Shown piece by piece: positions 13,751 through 26,340 of a stretch of 64,000 nucleotides of DNA. The notes beneath the pieces were generated by a model. The model was not told the DNA's origin, ran no database searches, and saw only the letters and a program-made list of their open reading frames with translations. The DNA lies in assembly GCF_901709675.1 (NCBI RefSeq), contig NC_051098.1:7443000-7506999 (forward strand). Reading direction: 5' to 3'. The stretch comes from Syngnathus acus. Taxonomy: Eukaryota; Chordata; Actinopteri; Syngnathiformes; Syngnathidae. Within the stretch, counting starts at the first letter, position 1; each line of letters opens with the position of its first letter. The translations under genes were made by a program, and so were the position numbers.

Positions 13751-14282
13751 CACATATGAGACCTTTTTGCTATAATGACAGAATGCAGTTGTTCTTGCTA
13801 AATCATGGCTGCCACAGGTTTGTTTGGGACATCTTTTTATTAATAATGAAGCCATAGCAACTACAGTAGAAAGCGATAATGTCCAGGCATGTGTCGAAAC
13901 ACCTGTATCTGTAAATCTCAACCACAACAAAAAAATAAAAACACTTCTGCACATCCGCTATTACCAGTTGTTAGGTGATAACAATCATCAGAAGTACAAA
14001 AGCCTCACGGTTGAGCTATTCTAAAAATTTACTAACAGATGTTGATTTGCCAACAGCCAGAATACCATTTTTATTGTTTTTTCTATCAATGTCTAATGCT
14101 CAATACAGATGAAGTGTTACTGAGTCACTCCAAAACAAGACCAGCAGGTGTTCAATAATAGCAGGCCATCGAATGGGTGGGAGTAGTCTTTACCAGGTGT
14201 GCTTGCAAAATATGGCGCTTGATAAGCCTTCATTAAAGATTCCTCTCATTATATGACATCCCGCTAAGGCTCGCGGTTGACC
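13749..14282. other. intergenic sequence, nothing recognised
   Basis: AT-rich sequence between the AG microsatellite and the SINE. No gene or repeat seen. Confidence 0.5.
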
Positions 14283-14293
14283 TCGATTGACAT
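14283..14293. repeat. target-site duplication of SINE, left copy
   Basis: TCGATTGACAT matches 14659-14669 exactly. Confidence 0.75.
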
Positions 14294-14658
14294 CCATCCA
14301 TCCATTTTCTGTACCGCTTAGTCCCCACGGGGGTCGCGGGCGTGCTGGAGCCTATCCCAGCCGTCATCGGGCAGTAGGCGGGGGACACCCCGAACCGGTT
14401 GCCAGCCAATCGCAGGGCACACAGAGACAAACAACCATACGCACTCGCACTCACACCTAGGGACAATTTGGAGTGCTCAATCGGCCTACCAAGCATGTTT
14501 TTGGGTTGTGGGAGGAAACCGGAGTGCCCGGAGAAAACCCACGCGGGCCCGGGGAGAACATGCTAACTCCACACAGGGAGGGCCGGAGGTGGAATCGAAC
14601 CCGCACCCTCCTAACTGTGAGGCGGACGTGCTACCCAGTGCGACACCGAGCCGCCACG
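14294..14658 (-). mobile_element. full-length tRNA-headed SINE with (GGAT)n tail
   Basis: On the minus strand it begins GGCGGCTCGGTGTCGCACTG, with an A-box-like GGTAGCACG and a B box GGGTTCGATTCC. It proceeds through GTGTGGAGTTAGCATGTTCT and GGTTTCCTCCCACAACCC, and ends CTGGGATAGGCTCCAGC, ACCCCCGTGGGG and GGATGGATGG. This is the very common teleost SINE whose tail is shared with L2-type LINEs. An 11-bp duplication TCGATTGACAT (14283-14293 and 14659-14669) flanks it. All parts are present, so this is a complete insertion. Confidence 0.85.
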
Positions 14659-14669
14659 TCGATTGACAT
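14659..14669. repeat. target-site duplication of SINE, right copy
   Basis: TCGATTGACAT matches 14283-14293 exactly. Confidence 0.75.
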
Positions 14670-15058
14670 GCACTTAATAATCAATCTGCACAATAAGTCA
14701 TTGGCTTTTTATTGACGTGGCATTTGCATGTTTACGACTGTTTTGAAAGCTGACATTCAGAATGTTTGGCTTGGTTCTCAGAGCAATAAATCCAGGCTGC
14801 ACCTTTGCTTCAAATTGTTAGGTTGCAAACTACGCAGTGTTAATTGCATACTTTTGCAATGATGATGGTTTTATGATAGTTATGAAAAAAGTTTACAGTC
14901 GTCTTCATTTTTGTGGCCAACATACAAGTGTGCATTGTCTCATGTAAGTTGTTTTTCAGATATTTTAATAATGTATTAAATGCCCAGTTATTCTTTACCA
15001 CGATATCAAAACGACAAAAGAAACATTGTTAGAATTGTAGGGACAAAATATATATGTA

Positions 15059-15168
15059 CCGTATTTTCCAGACAGTTTTTTTCATAGTTTGGCCATGGGT
15101 GCGATTTATACTCTGGAGCGATTTAAATGTGGAATTATTAACACATTATTATATAATTTCAGTTATCT
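15059..15168. mobile_element. truncated member of the CCGTATTTTCC inverted-repeat family
   Basis: It begins after TA with CCGTATTTTCCAGAC, then TTTTTTTCATAGTTTGGCC, and a stretch nearly matching the left end of the 51445-52078 copy, including CAACACATTATTAT-like sequence. The terminal repeat has lost about ten bases and no right end is found. Confidence 0.7.
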
Positions 15169-18100
15169 TTAAGAATAAAAAAACAAAAGCATTAAATATT
15201 TATAATGTTACTGACAAACTTCAATTTTCTGGCGAGCACCTTTCCATTTTTAATCCATACCCAATATGAAATACACAAAAATTCAAATGAAGATAAATGA
15301 AACCCTCCTCAATATGCTTTGATAATTTCAGAAAGTATTTTTCATCCTGTTGTCATTGGATTTAACCATTCCAGTCAATATTTGCTTTTCTGTGAGTTTC
15401 TGTGACATTCACTTCTTATTTAGCTCCGGCGCCATCTGTTGAAATATGTTTTTGCCATCTATTTAATACATATACAATTTCTCTGGTAAATATACTCGAA
15501 GAGATTTTCAGTTGCCCTATTGTTGTAATATCCATGTCCAACTGTATAAAGTGCCATCTGTGTCAGACTGATGACTTACGTATGCCTGCACAAACAAGCC
15601 TGACTATTGTGCCGTTCGACCAGAAATTACTCAATGAAAGCTCACAAGATGAACATCCTCTGAAAACATTATGCCGCAGTCGCCTGTCATGTTACATGTC
15701 TGACATTTTCTGATTGTTTTTAGTACAGGTTCTGGTATTCGAGGCATTGTGCAGCCTATGCCAATTAGATGGAAAAGGATATGCTCCAATGCGCCCTCGG
15801 CTATCTCAGCTATTCTGTAGCATCATGGTAAAGACACAACAGGTTCTCGTGGAGTTTAGTGGACAGGGCGCTGACAGATCCAAACAGATGCATGAGCCTG
15901 TAGTCCCCCTGCCGTCCCCTCTTTTTTGTCTCCTGTTCTCTTTTTGTTTTGTTGATTTGTTTATTCTTGGTTTCTATTCAATCGAGAACCATTTGAGCTC
16001 CGAGCGTAGGGTGGTCTAGACATAATATAGTGGTGGCAATGGACGAGAGGGGTACCATGGGAAAAGAGACCCCCCCGGGTGTGCTGTTGGAGCAGGATGC
16101 CAGGAATGGCTCTGGGGGCCCAGCGGCACGAGCCTCCGACACTTAACAAGCGCCTTGCAGTCGTCCTCTGCCTTGACCTCGCCTTGTCTTGAGGCATGTA
16201 TGGTCTCATACATATTAGAAGAACATTCATGCATCGCTGTGGCAGGGTGGTTGACTTATTTTTTATTTTTTTCAAATTTCCTATGTGAAATTTCAAGATT
16301 TTGTTCAGGGCTTTTGTTACAATGCTTTAATTGACTTCGTGTGCTGACTAACAAGATCATTTTCCCTGGCTCTCTTATATCCCGTGGGAGGCTATGGATC
16401 ATGTGTGGGACTCGCAGGCTGCAGAGACAAAGCCAAGAGCATAAAAAGTGTTGCTTGTTTTGGATAAAAATTAAAAGTTATATTATTCTCCACATTCAAA
16501 TCCCTAATGGCATTCATCTCAAAGTGTGTGAGCCACTGTTGTGGTTTCAACCTTCCATGGGTATTTGCCAACACTACAAAGCTTCACATTGATTCACTTA
16601 AAAGGAATATCAAGTAAACAAGGAATGCCTAACAGCTGATTTATTTCATTTTTTATGTTCTTAATGCCGGGGGAAACTCAAGCCAGGGCCTGACGTGCCT
16701 ACAGTCAAGGAAGTGTTTCGACATTAATCCAGTGGAACTCTCCAGGTATGATTATTTGGAAAAAATGTGTCCTAATAGAGGAGGAAGAAGAAAAATAAAT
16801 AACTGTATCATGAGTTGCTGAAATCATGTCAATACTGCATGGTATGCTTAATATGACGACCTAAGAAAATAAAAATACATGCCAACAGGACACCAGAGGG
16901 TGGAAATGAACAGCTGACTCTTCAGGATCCGCTGAGATCAAGGATTCGCAGATCCACAAGAAAAGAAATCTCTGTTGTTGGCACGCGTGTCTTCATATCA
17001 AAATGCCTCCCTGCGTCGATGCTGCTCAAAGCTGCACCATTAACAAGAAATGCTTGACATGCCGGGCAGTTAATGTCGTGGATATTTGCCAAGTGTTGAC
17101 TCCATGCAAACTGAGCCGGTCTGTTCTCTGGTGCCTTTGGGGATACACAAAATGCCTGCTGTGTGTTGTGGGACACCAGACTGTGCTTTGGAAAATGTAA
17201 CTTTTAATGTTTTCTTAATTGAGGGACATTAATCAATTGCGCTCCATCAGCAGAAGCTAAGATGGCCTGTAAGCATCTGCCCCCCCATCCAGCTCACTGA
17301 CCCAAGACCAGCTGGCCCACGACCCACGCTCTGCCGCAAGAAATCACTTTTGACTCCATCCATCAAAGCTACATTAATATTCCATCTTAAGCTGCCCACT
17401 GCTCGGACTGCACTCATGGGCTTAATTACACTTCGGCCTTGCCAGTGGAAGGTGACCGCAGAGAGTGAGGCAACTGTCAGTTACCATACACTTATACCCC
17501 ATCTGGGACCAAAGGGACTCTTTCGGGATCGCCTGTCCGCTTTGGCCCGTACATACTGTGTACAAAGGGGTTAGGTATCACAAATCGGGGACAATGGCAA
17601 CAACTGCACATCTAATTTAGCTCCTTGTTTATCACAAGTTGGTAATCAGATCCACCACACAATGGCACTGAGCACAATGGAATGGTGATCAGGGAGCTAT
17701 TGTTTTTCAAGCTAATTAGCCCCTGAATCTCAATCCCGGAGATAAATGTGGCTAAAAGTGGCATACGCCCCTTGTACCATTAAAAAGGGCCTTACAAGTG
17801 CATGTTATTTGGGGATGTGTTACATGATGGCCTAGTTATCTGCTCAACATGCTTTGGAGAATACAGGTTGAGGACTGTGTGAGCCCAGTGACCTCCCGAA
17901 AGCTTTTATTGCTTCAATATGGTCCCTCTTATACTGACAGTTACCCATGATTATCACACACAGGATCTTGGTGGTGACCGTTTGAGCTTGCTTCAAGGAG
18001 ATTTTGTAAAATTCAGTACAAGACATTATGTACTGACTAGGGGTCATGGTGGCCATCAGGAGTTTTGGCAAAATGTCTGGATTTTCCTGAACGTCCGCTC

Positions 18101-19086
18101 TCTATCCAGGCCAGTCCAACCATGTGACGATTAGCATCACGTTCATCGTCCCCATCCCCCGTCAGCGATTATGTTTCGGCATTTGACGTCGCTGTCCGCA
18201 TGCGGGCCCCTGTCTCACTCAATGTGGCCTTTGAGTATTTGGATGCCACGCCACACAGATTCAGCTTGAAATTATTCAAATCATCGACAGGGAGGGATAA
18301 AAAATCTTGAGAAGATTGGTTTACAGACAGAGTGCAAGAATACCGAATGTTTTGATGCCGCAGCACAAAAAAGTTGCAGTTGTTTCAAATTTATGAGTAT
18401 GTTAAAATTACGAATGTAGCTTTCCATCATGTTTGTGCTATTAAAGGTGCGTTCATTCGTGCTTTTGCTGGACAATTACGATTCAATGTGCACCTTTGTC
18501 ATGAATTCTAAATTGTGTTTGTTTGATTGTTTTAAAATTACCTCAGAGGACTTTGCCCTTGATCAGGTTCAAAGGATCCAGATAATCTTAAGGGATGTCT
18601 ATGCAAATCATCCCTTCAAATAATTTTAGGGTATAATTACTGACATAGAAACAACTTATATGTTTAGTGGCCCATCTCATCAATGGATATTCACTGTTGA
18701 CTCAAACATTCAGCATGCCATGTGGAAACTCTTAGAGCCACTGAAAGCAAGAGTTTCCAACCAACCTTGTGGAAAGAACCTTTGACCTTAGAGCATTAAC
18801 CCCTGACCGGCAACAGGTGAAGACGGTGTCTTTCCAGCCAGTCGCACCAAGTGTCAGGGGCCTTCTAGCATCTCTTCTCAGCTCTTTAAGCAAATATTAT
18901 CATTCTGCTGAAGAACACTCCAGACAAACATGGTATAGCCTACATGTGAGGTCTAATGGCACATGTTGCTTTGGGTGTTAATGCTGTGTCTGTGGCAAGA
19001 AGGGTCTTAGTTTTGTGACCAAATGTAGAAAACAGCTCAAGCACCTGTTTAGTACATGGAACTGGACACAATACTAGGGAGTAAGT
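15169..19086. other. intergenic sequence, no gene seen
   Basis: No gene, RNA or named repeat recognised. The stretch 16030-16200 is GC-rich. The block 17210-17800 has balanced composition with GCTAATTAGC and several ATTA/TAAT words and may be a regulatory element (inference). Confidence 0.45.
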
Positions 19087-19106
19087 AAAAAAAAAAAAAA
19101 AAAAAA
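19087..19106. repeat. poly-A tract
   Basis: Twenty consecutive A residues. No retroposon body is recognised immediately upstream. Confidence 0.9.
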
Positions 19107-20583
19107 CTTGAGATGGGGGAATAACCGGGGGATTTATTAGACCGTCTCAGGAGACGTACTTTATATGACTAGTCTGTCATCTGAAGCCATTAAATGAAGC
19201 AATGAGTCAAAAAGGAAATAGCGTGGGCAAGGTAATTCAGTACTAACACTGTTTGGATGACAATGGTTAATTATAATTTGAACTCATTAACTGCCTGAGA
19301 AGGTACATGCTGAATGTTGTTTAGCTGTCAAAACAGTAACCGGCCGTGAGATAGAACCCAGAAATTCTTGATGCACCGTAACAATGATTTACTCCAGAAT
19401 CGGGCTGGCTTGCCATCTATCAGATTGTTCTTTCTCTAAGCTTGTGCTGATTCGTAATGGGGCAAAAGGCACAGAGTGGTCTGTTGGCTGCAGGCCAAGC
19501 ATACAAACTTTGATCTGCAACTGTTTCAGTGGATTCACTAGCCAGTTGGGAAGAGGAGGGGGCCGAGAGGGCAGACGATAAAAAAAAAAAAAAAAGATCC
19601 CAATAGGTGTCAGCAATCACCTTCTGTTCTGTCCTCATCACAGTGGGAATGCATGCAAGTGGTCCCTGGAGACCCTCTCTGACGTGGCTTTCAATGGCAA
19701 ACGAGTTTTAATGGAGAGGTCAGCGAGAGTTCCTGAGCGACGGGGCCAAGGGCCAGGTGGCACATCATAGCGTCCTTATGTGCAGCTATCCCCAGAATGC
19801 GACACAGTGGCGTCGGCAAGTTTGCCTCTGATCAGCAAGGGGAGGGCCAGGCCTTATCGCGCTGCCAAATGCTCGGTAACCGGTGCCAACCTTCGCTAAC
19901 TCACGCTCACTAAGGCAGTTTGTTATTTACAAAAGGCACTCTTAAGTAATAGATATGTTATTTTTGTCGGTTGTCTAACATTTATTTAGTTAATCACATT
20001 TTAATAATAAATAAAAGAAATAATTCTATATCCTATCGACTGGGCAACAGTCCATGAAGAAGGTAAAAACAGAACTGCACGTAAAACATTGCTCTATTCT
20101 ACGGTATAACCTTAACATACATGAAATGTGATTGGGGAGATTTGAAAAGATTTGCTTTTCTTAATGTTTTAACAAAGTTTTAATGGACATGCATTGTTCT
20201 CCGGTGCAACATTTACACAACACTTTTGTTGTACACATTTATTTGTACAGATCACAGGGAAAAGTCCCTCACAACCACCAATTTAAACTAATATCCAATT
20301 AAATACACACAATTAGGGGAAAAATGCAAGAGCAAAATAATAAGTACTCGATCAAACTGAAATGGAATGTAGCCCGATTAAATGTCATTGTTTACTGTTA
20401 CTATAGTTTAGGGATAAATGTCAAAAGCCTCATTAAAATATAACCAGCTAATAGTGCCCTATGACTTTTGCACTGTACGGTAATGGCAAGAAAATGCTCA
20501 TACATTTTACAACTGGGTGAGTTTTGCATACTAAAAAAGTCTGCTAAGACTCCTTAACAATAGTGCTAAATAACATTTCTCCA
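19107..20583. other. intergenic sequence, nothing recognised
   Basis: No gene, RNA or repeat family seen. A 15-A run sits at about 19580. Confidence 0.5.
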
Positions 20584-20658
20584 TTTTATTTATTTATTTA
20601 TGTATTTATTTATTTATTTATTTATTACCAACGGTAGTAGTAGTAGTAGTAATAGTAG
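20584..20658. repeat. (TTTA)n and (TAG)n microsatellites
   Basis: TTTA units at 20584-20627 with one TGTA interruption, followed after a few bases by about eight TAG units (20634-20658). Confidence 0.9.
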
Positions 20659-21163
20659 TCCATGGCCACATCTCTACGTACACCTCTAATGTATAATGTT
20701 AGTTCCCAGTATGACGTAATGCAGTTCTTCAAAACAACACAAATAAGCATTATTGAAGCAATATCTCTCTGACAGTGACCTCTCAAGAGTATTATTCTTA
20801 AATAATTTTTACACACTTGATCATATTTTATTAAGATGGTTAACTTATTAAGATGTCCCGTCCCGTGAGTGTATGTCAATCTGTCAGTAGTATTTTTTGG
20901 CACCCTTTCAAAATGCTTATTTGAATGTTCTGAAATGTATTTTCCTTACACTTCTCTAGAACACAGAAAAATATTAAATACCTCTTAAGTCAACTACATT
21001 TACTTAATTGGTATCTTAAAAAAAAGCAAACACAATTAATATAATTGACTGATACAAATTAAGGCACAAAAACGATATTTCTAAGATATCAAGAGCAAAA
21101 TGTAGAAGACAATCCAAAAACTAAATGAACATCAAATTTATTCGGTTGATTACCTATCTTAAT
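20659..21163. other. intergenic sequence, nothing recognised
   Basis: AT-rich, no gene or repeat family seen. Confidence 0.5.
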
Positions 21164-21191
21164 TAATAATAATAATAATAATAATAATAAT
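21164..21191. repeat. (AAT)n microsatellite
   Basis: About nine AAT units. Confidence 0.9.
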
Positions 21192-21884
21192 TTTAGTATT
21201 TGAAAAAAAGGCATCACTGAAGCGCCGTGAAAATTGTTGAGTGATTCAAGCCTGCTATCTACTGGCTGTATACGTTATTACATGCCCGTGAGAAAACCAA
21301 CCCACCAAACCCACAGACTTGTCCCCCTAATTTACCAGCCACCATAAAAGGAATGATTATATTAGAGAGACAACTTATCCCTCCTGTTGGTCATTCATCT
21401 TCACTTTAATGGAGCTCAATCCCTTCAGGAGATGGGCACAAGGACTAATTAGGCAGCATATTGCCCGCAAAGTGACTCTGTCATCTGGAGGCCATTGAAA
21501 AGAACAAACACATCCTTGCTGTCCTCAGCTGTTCAAAGATATTAAGAGGGAAAAACATTTTGAAACAACCAGCTGTCTTGTGGCTTTTAAGCAAACAATC
21601 CTAAAACCACAAACCTCTCAGTGTATAGGAGCAAGTCTGTAACGAGCCATGCAATGAAGTCGCCAAAGCCTGTTGCTGTGTCGTCCACTAAAATGGATTA
21701 ATTAGTTGAAGAAGGACACAGGACGCTTTAACATGCAATGAAATGGCTTGCTCATGAGCTGTCAATAAAAACATTTTTTAAACAAAACTTTATGGAAACA
21801 ACTGAGGTAGCATATACCTGAAACATTAAACCATGCTTCGTATTATTATTTTTTTAGAAAAATATTATTCATGTTCAAATATCC
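21192..21884. other. intergenic sequence, nothing certain
   Basis: No gene seen. The block at 21330-21530 has the balanced, non-repetitive look of conserved non-coding DNA, which I cannot test here. Confidence 0.4.
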
Positions 21885-22105
21885 ACCCATCCATCCATCC
21901 ATCCATCCATCCATCCATCCATCCATCCATCCATCCATCCATCCATCCATCCATCCATCCATCCATCCATCCATCCATCCATCCATCCATCCATCCATCC
22001 ATCCATCGATCTTCTGTACCGCTGGCCCCCACGGGGGCCGCGGGTGTGCTGGAGCTTATCCCAGCAATCATTGGGCAGTAGGTGGGAGACACCCTGAACC
22101 GGTTG
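21885..22105 (-). mobile_element. 5'-truncated SINE/L2-type copy with expanded tail
   Basis: The body at 22009-22105 (minus: AACCGGTTCAGGGTGTCTCC, then GATAAGCTCCAGCACACCCG) matches the 3' part of the SINE at 14294-14658. It is cut off at the GGTTG position, as in 5'-truncated LINE-type insertions. Its terminal GGAT tail has grown to about 30 units (21885-22008, CATC on the plus strand). Long HPSI/DGWM-type open frames here are tail artefacts. Confidence 0.8.
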
Positions 22106-22208
22106 AATACTATTACTTTATTATTATTATTATTATTATTATTTATTTTTTTATTAACCTTCCGTTCATTCATTCATTCATTCATTCATTCATTCATTCA
22201 TTCATTCT
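22106..22208. repeat. (TTA)n and (ATTC)n microsatellites
   Basis: TTA units at about 22118-22142 and ATTC units at 22165-22208, immediately beyond the truncated SINE. Confidence 0.9.
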
Positions 22209-24679
22209 CAATGAGCTGCAGACTCTCCATGCGTACTAGTTTTGTCTTTTGTTTTGATAGTCCCTATTTGGTCAGTCTAACATCCTTTTGAGATCGACGG
22301 GTACATGTCAATTTTCTTATTGGGCTGTGGGTCAATTATCATTTAGCATTATGAACTGTGCATAGCATTATGAATAATGACTTCTCTTCTCTCAATGTGG
22401 GGAGACATGATGTACGAATAACAAGGACTGTAAACTAAAGAATAAACCTGAACATAAATTGATACAGTTTTACATATATAGCAGGCATATGCAGGACAGA
22501 TCAATGCTCATACTGTTTACATATCAGTAAACATTGGAGAAATAATTGCGAGACATCTGTAGACCAGCATATGCAGAACTGACTTTGTGATCCTCTCCAG
22601 CAGGTGGCAATAGCACTACAGCATAGGGATTTCTATTTGCAGGCAGTCAGCTTCATCTCTGGTCCAGGGTCAACATGAACGAAGAGGCATTAGTTCAAGA
22701 ATGAATTTGTTATTGCCAAATTGGATAAAGACTGAACAAAGTCAGCCAGTGAAAATGGAAAACAATTAGTAGAAAAGTCTATTTATGCTACAAATTTGAA
22801 ACATGTGAGTGCCTTGTTTTGTAAAAATTAATAGCACCCTGCATAAGAAGGAGCTTTTTTTATTTGATTTTTTTACGACTCAATGTGCCAGCGCCGTATG
22901 CTAATCCCAAAAAGACTAGCTAAGGTGCTTCTTCATGCATTAGTGCAGTTATCTGATTCAAAATGCCACGTGCTTTGTGTCGCAATTGACAGATTTCCCA
23001 CACAGTGAGAGGATTAAGCCTTCGGAAGGCGATTTGTTTTATTGTTATTTTATTATTTCCCCACTTTTTTCAATTACCTCTCGCTTGATGCAGAGGCCTA
23101 TCTCCTATACACAGCGTGCCAAGATGGAAAAAAAGTGGCATTGGAAAGTGGGGAAGGAAGAATATGAAAGAATTGGCTCCCGCTGACAACAAAACAGATA
23201 CACCTCACCTTTAACTTCACAACAGTCCTGTGAATCAAAGTAAATACGAAAGGCTTCAAATACAACACAGTAATGGCAATTCACTGTTTCCAATGGCCAT
23301 GAATTACATTGTTGTAGTCTCTAGATTTACAGCTATACTTAAAAGCACTAAAGGCACATGGTGGATTTTTTTTTTTTACCCTTATGTTGAGTTTTGGGCT
23401 GTCCAATGTGCAAGTCTACTACAGTTCTCGTTATTTACATATGTTAATATTTCACAAACACGTCACGCCAGACTACACAATGCTACACAAATAAACTCTC
23501 AGATTCACTTAGAAAAAACATTAACATTACTTTGTGGTATGCTCTTATATTGGAGATAAGACTGGCCAATCTAACAAAACCACACCATTATTTCTTTGTT
23601 TTTAATGTCCTAGTAATAAACACCTACAAATTTTCAGTATTACACAAAAACAGCTATTATAAAAAAATAAATAAATACAAAATCTAAAAAAAAAAGCCCA
23701 GCTGGATACACAAAATGGGAGGCGACAAGTTCTTATGACATTCCCGTGGGGACGGATTTTGAAGGTCCATCTATTTAATGGGCCACTAATCTCATTCGAT
23801 TGCACTACTATGAATTGTTTTCTTTGTCAATAACTAATGAATCCGATATTAGTTGTGTTTTAGTTGTGAGTGTACATTCATTTACAAATATTATATTCTA
23901 GTAATTAATGCAAGAACAGAACAGTATTGTTTGTATTGATTTGCATTAATGGCCAAGGTGAGAAAAATGTGTTCTCAGTGAAAATCGCAGAAGCTACTGA
24001 TAGCCATTCATGTGCACACGTCTTTTTTTTTTATATACTTGTTCTTCCTACTCGAGACCCCGTCGTCTGCTTTTAAAAATAAGCCACCCACCTCAATCGA
24101 TGGAGGAATTAACATATTCTCAACTTGCTGGGAGCGCCGTTGATGAAACTTAACACCAATCTTCAGCTCTAGTCATTTACCCTGTAGAATGAAGACAGCA
24201 CCCAAGGTCACCAGAAGATTCTAATTATAATCTGCCCAAAGGCTTCCACGGCGAAGAAGACGTTTGCCTATCAGTGAATATTTAAAAGGAGAGAAAAGAT
24301 GCTCCTCTCGTGCTTGTCAAAGTAAACTGGCCTCTCTTATTTAACGATTTTAAAATGTCACACAGGAAACATGGCATGCCTTTATTCATTTTGCATCCAC
24401 TGAGATTAGCTCTTCTGGGTCCAAACATTTTTTTCACTGTCTCGTGAAGAAAAAAATGTTATGTTGGAAATTACAGTTAAGGAAGTCAGCTCGCACTAAA
24501 ACTGCATGAATGTGTAATTAGGTTAAAATCCCTTTTGCGCCGTATACTGTCAGACAGAATCGTTGTTATTTTTCTTACTAAACACATTGATGTTCTTGTC
24601 TTTCCTCCCACTTTCTTTCCTTCTGTCCATGTGTCATTATTTCTAAAGCTTCCACAGGGTTTTTATCTCTTAAGTTCTT
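22209..24679. other. intergenic sequence, nothing recognised
   Basis: No gene, RNA or repeat family seen. AT-rich with short homopolymers. Confidence 0.5.
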
Positions 24680-24770
24680 TCATGATTTACTCAAGGCTAG
24701 AAGTAAGTATGATTGGTAGCTGACTTTTAGCTACCAATCATACTCGCTTCTCGCCCTGAGTAAATCATGG
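24680..24770. other. long hairpin (42-bp stem, 7-base loop)
   Basis: The left arm 24680-24721 (starting TCATGATTTACTC, ending GATTGGTAGCT) and the right arm 24729-24770 (starting AGCTACCAATC) are inverted copies with 37 of 42 positions paired. The loop is GACTTTT. The innermost 14 pairs are perfect. The size fits a pri-miRNA-like foldback or a tiny inverted-repeat element. I recognise no known miRNA in it. Confidence 0.75.
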
Positions 24771-26127
24771 CAAGGATGGCCAAAACGTCACTCTTGGATT
24801 GCCTTGGTGTAGCAGAATAAAGTCAATCAACGAAGGCATTAATGGCATTTTGGTAAACTATGTGAGCATTTATTCAGAATGCTTGCTATTGTGCTGAAGG
24901 TCCATGTACTAGTACTGTTTTTGTTGTCTATAGGAAAACTAGTCAAACACAAAGAAGTCTCTTAGAAATATAAAATGATTTATTTTTACATTGACGTCTA
25001 CGTATTTATATGGAAGCCCTTTGTTGAGAAAGAAAGTTAGCCAAGAGATGTATTAAGTTAACAGGGATGGGGTTAAATTAGGAAGTAGAAGCCTACCAAA
25101 ATAAAATTAAATATTAAATATTAATATTGAATATTTAGCTTTGGATCACAGTTTTCTCAAACTTTAAATTGGAGACGTTGGAGCCGTTCAAACTTCCTGT
25201 ATAGAACCATCAATAAATACTTGTCGTCACATTATCTTTATACAAATCAGCTCTCACTGTGACAGCTGCTTCCTGTTTGTTAAGTGTGCAAATGAGACCA
25301 CGCAAAACAAAAAGCAAAGTATCAGGAGCCTTGTCTGGCTTTGTCTAGCTTGCTGTGATTTTTCTTCATGAAAACGCCTTCTTGATTGTCTCTTGACATT
25401 TCGGCAAATATGACAGCGGCGTTTATAGAGCAGACGTACAAAGAGCTGCAAGAGGGCCCAAAGAGCATTTGTTCAATGCTTGAAGAGATTTTGTGTCATG
25501 TGCAATATAATATGCTGTAATGTCTTGCTTTCACTGTGATATAGACAACGATTCCCACAGATGCGACACAGACTCTTGTCTTGCCAAAAAAGGAGAGCTG
25601 CAAAAGTCTCCATATTTTCTGTAGGCGTAATGGCCAGTAGTCCAAATGCTATAACTAGTTTGGAGGCGTTGAATGAGTAATTAAGTGCTGTGATGACCGT
25701 TCACAAGCAGAAAAGGGACCCCATCAGCATTCAGGGGTTATTCATCATCAATGCTATTCATTTGACATTTTCAAGTTGTGAATTTTGACAATTCAAAATA
25801 TCTGCAGTAAAAAGGTCAAAGAGGGAGCCTTGTTCTGACATGACATTTTCCGACTTGCGGGAAAGAGAAAAAACAATTGCAACCTTTTAAACGTTAATAC
25901 GAGTTGTTATTCAGCGCCTCGCCGGTGAGGAACTGATCCACTTGATTACCTCACACAATCTCACTCAAAATTTGATTTTTTTGTGAATTCAGCAGGTGAA
26001 ATTTTAGTACATAAATCAGTAGTCCATCATTAATCTATGTTAATGCAGTAGTAAAGTCCTGATTACAGTGAATATTTGTATGGAAAACACTTCTAGGGCA
26101 TGACTATAAAACAATCAACTGAAGACC
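24771..26127. other. intergenic sequence, nothing recognised
   Basis: No gene, RNA or repeat family seen. Confidence 0.5.
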
Positions 26128-26340
26128 AGAGGTGGGAATTCCATCGCAGGGATGGAACTGTCCGTCCCGGACGAATGGATACTTTGCGGACGAAGGACGA
26201 AAAAAGAACGGACTGAAGTCTGCCCATGTAATCAAGCCCATCCAGGTCAATTGCTTATTAACCACTCAGTCCGTCCGACGGAGTGTTTTGGCGCGCTAAC
26301 ATGGAAGTCTGCCATGGATGTTGGTTTCTGTTTCCGATGA
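26128..26340. mobile_element. possible hAT-like terminal fragment
   Basis: CAGAGGTGGGAATTCCATCG has the form of a hAT-type terminus and is followed by a GC-richer block with repeated GGACGAA/GTCCGTC words. No matching opposite end was found, so this may be a fragment or chance. Confidence 0.25.

Noticed and set aside
21833-22239. Long open frames of HPSI or DGWM repeats (also 41409-41865)
   Set aside because: They are translations of the CATC/GGAT microsatellite tails of SINE copies.
26128-26340. Complete element starting CAGAGGTGGG
   Set aside because: No inverted partner end or target duplication was found within the following kilobases.
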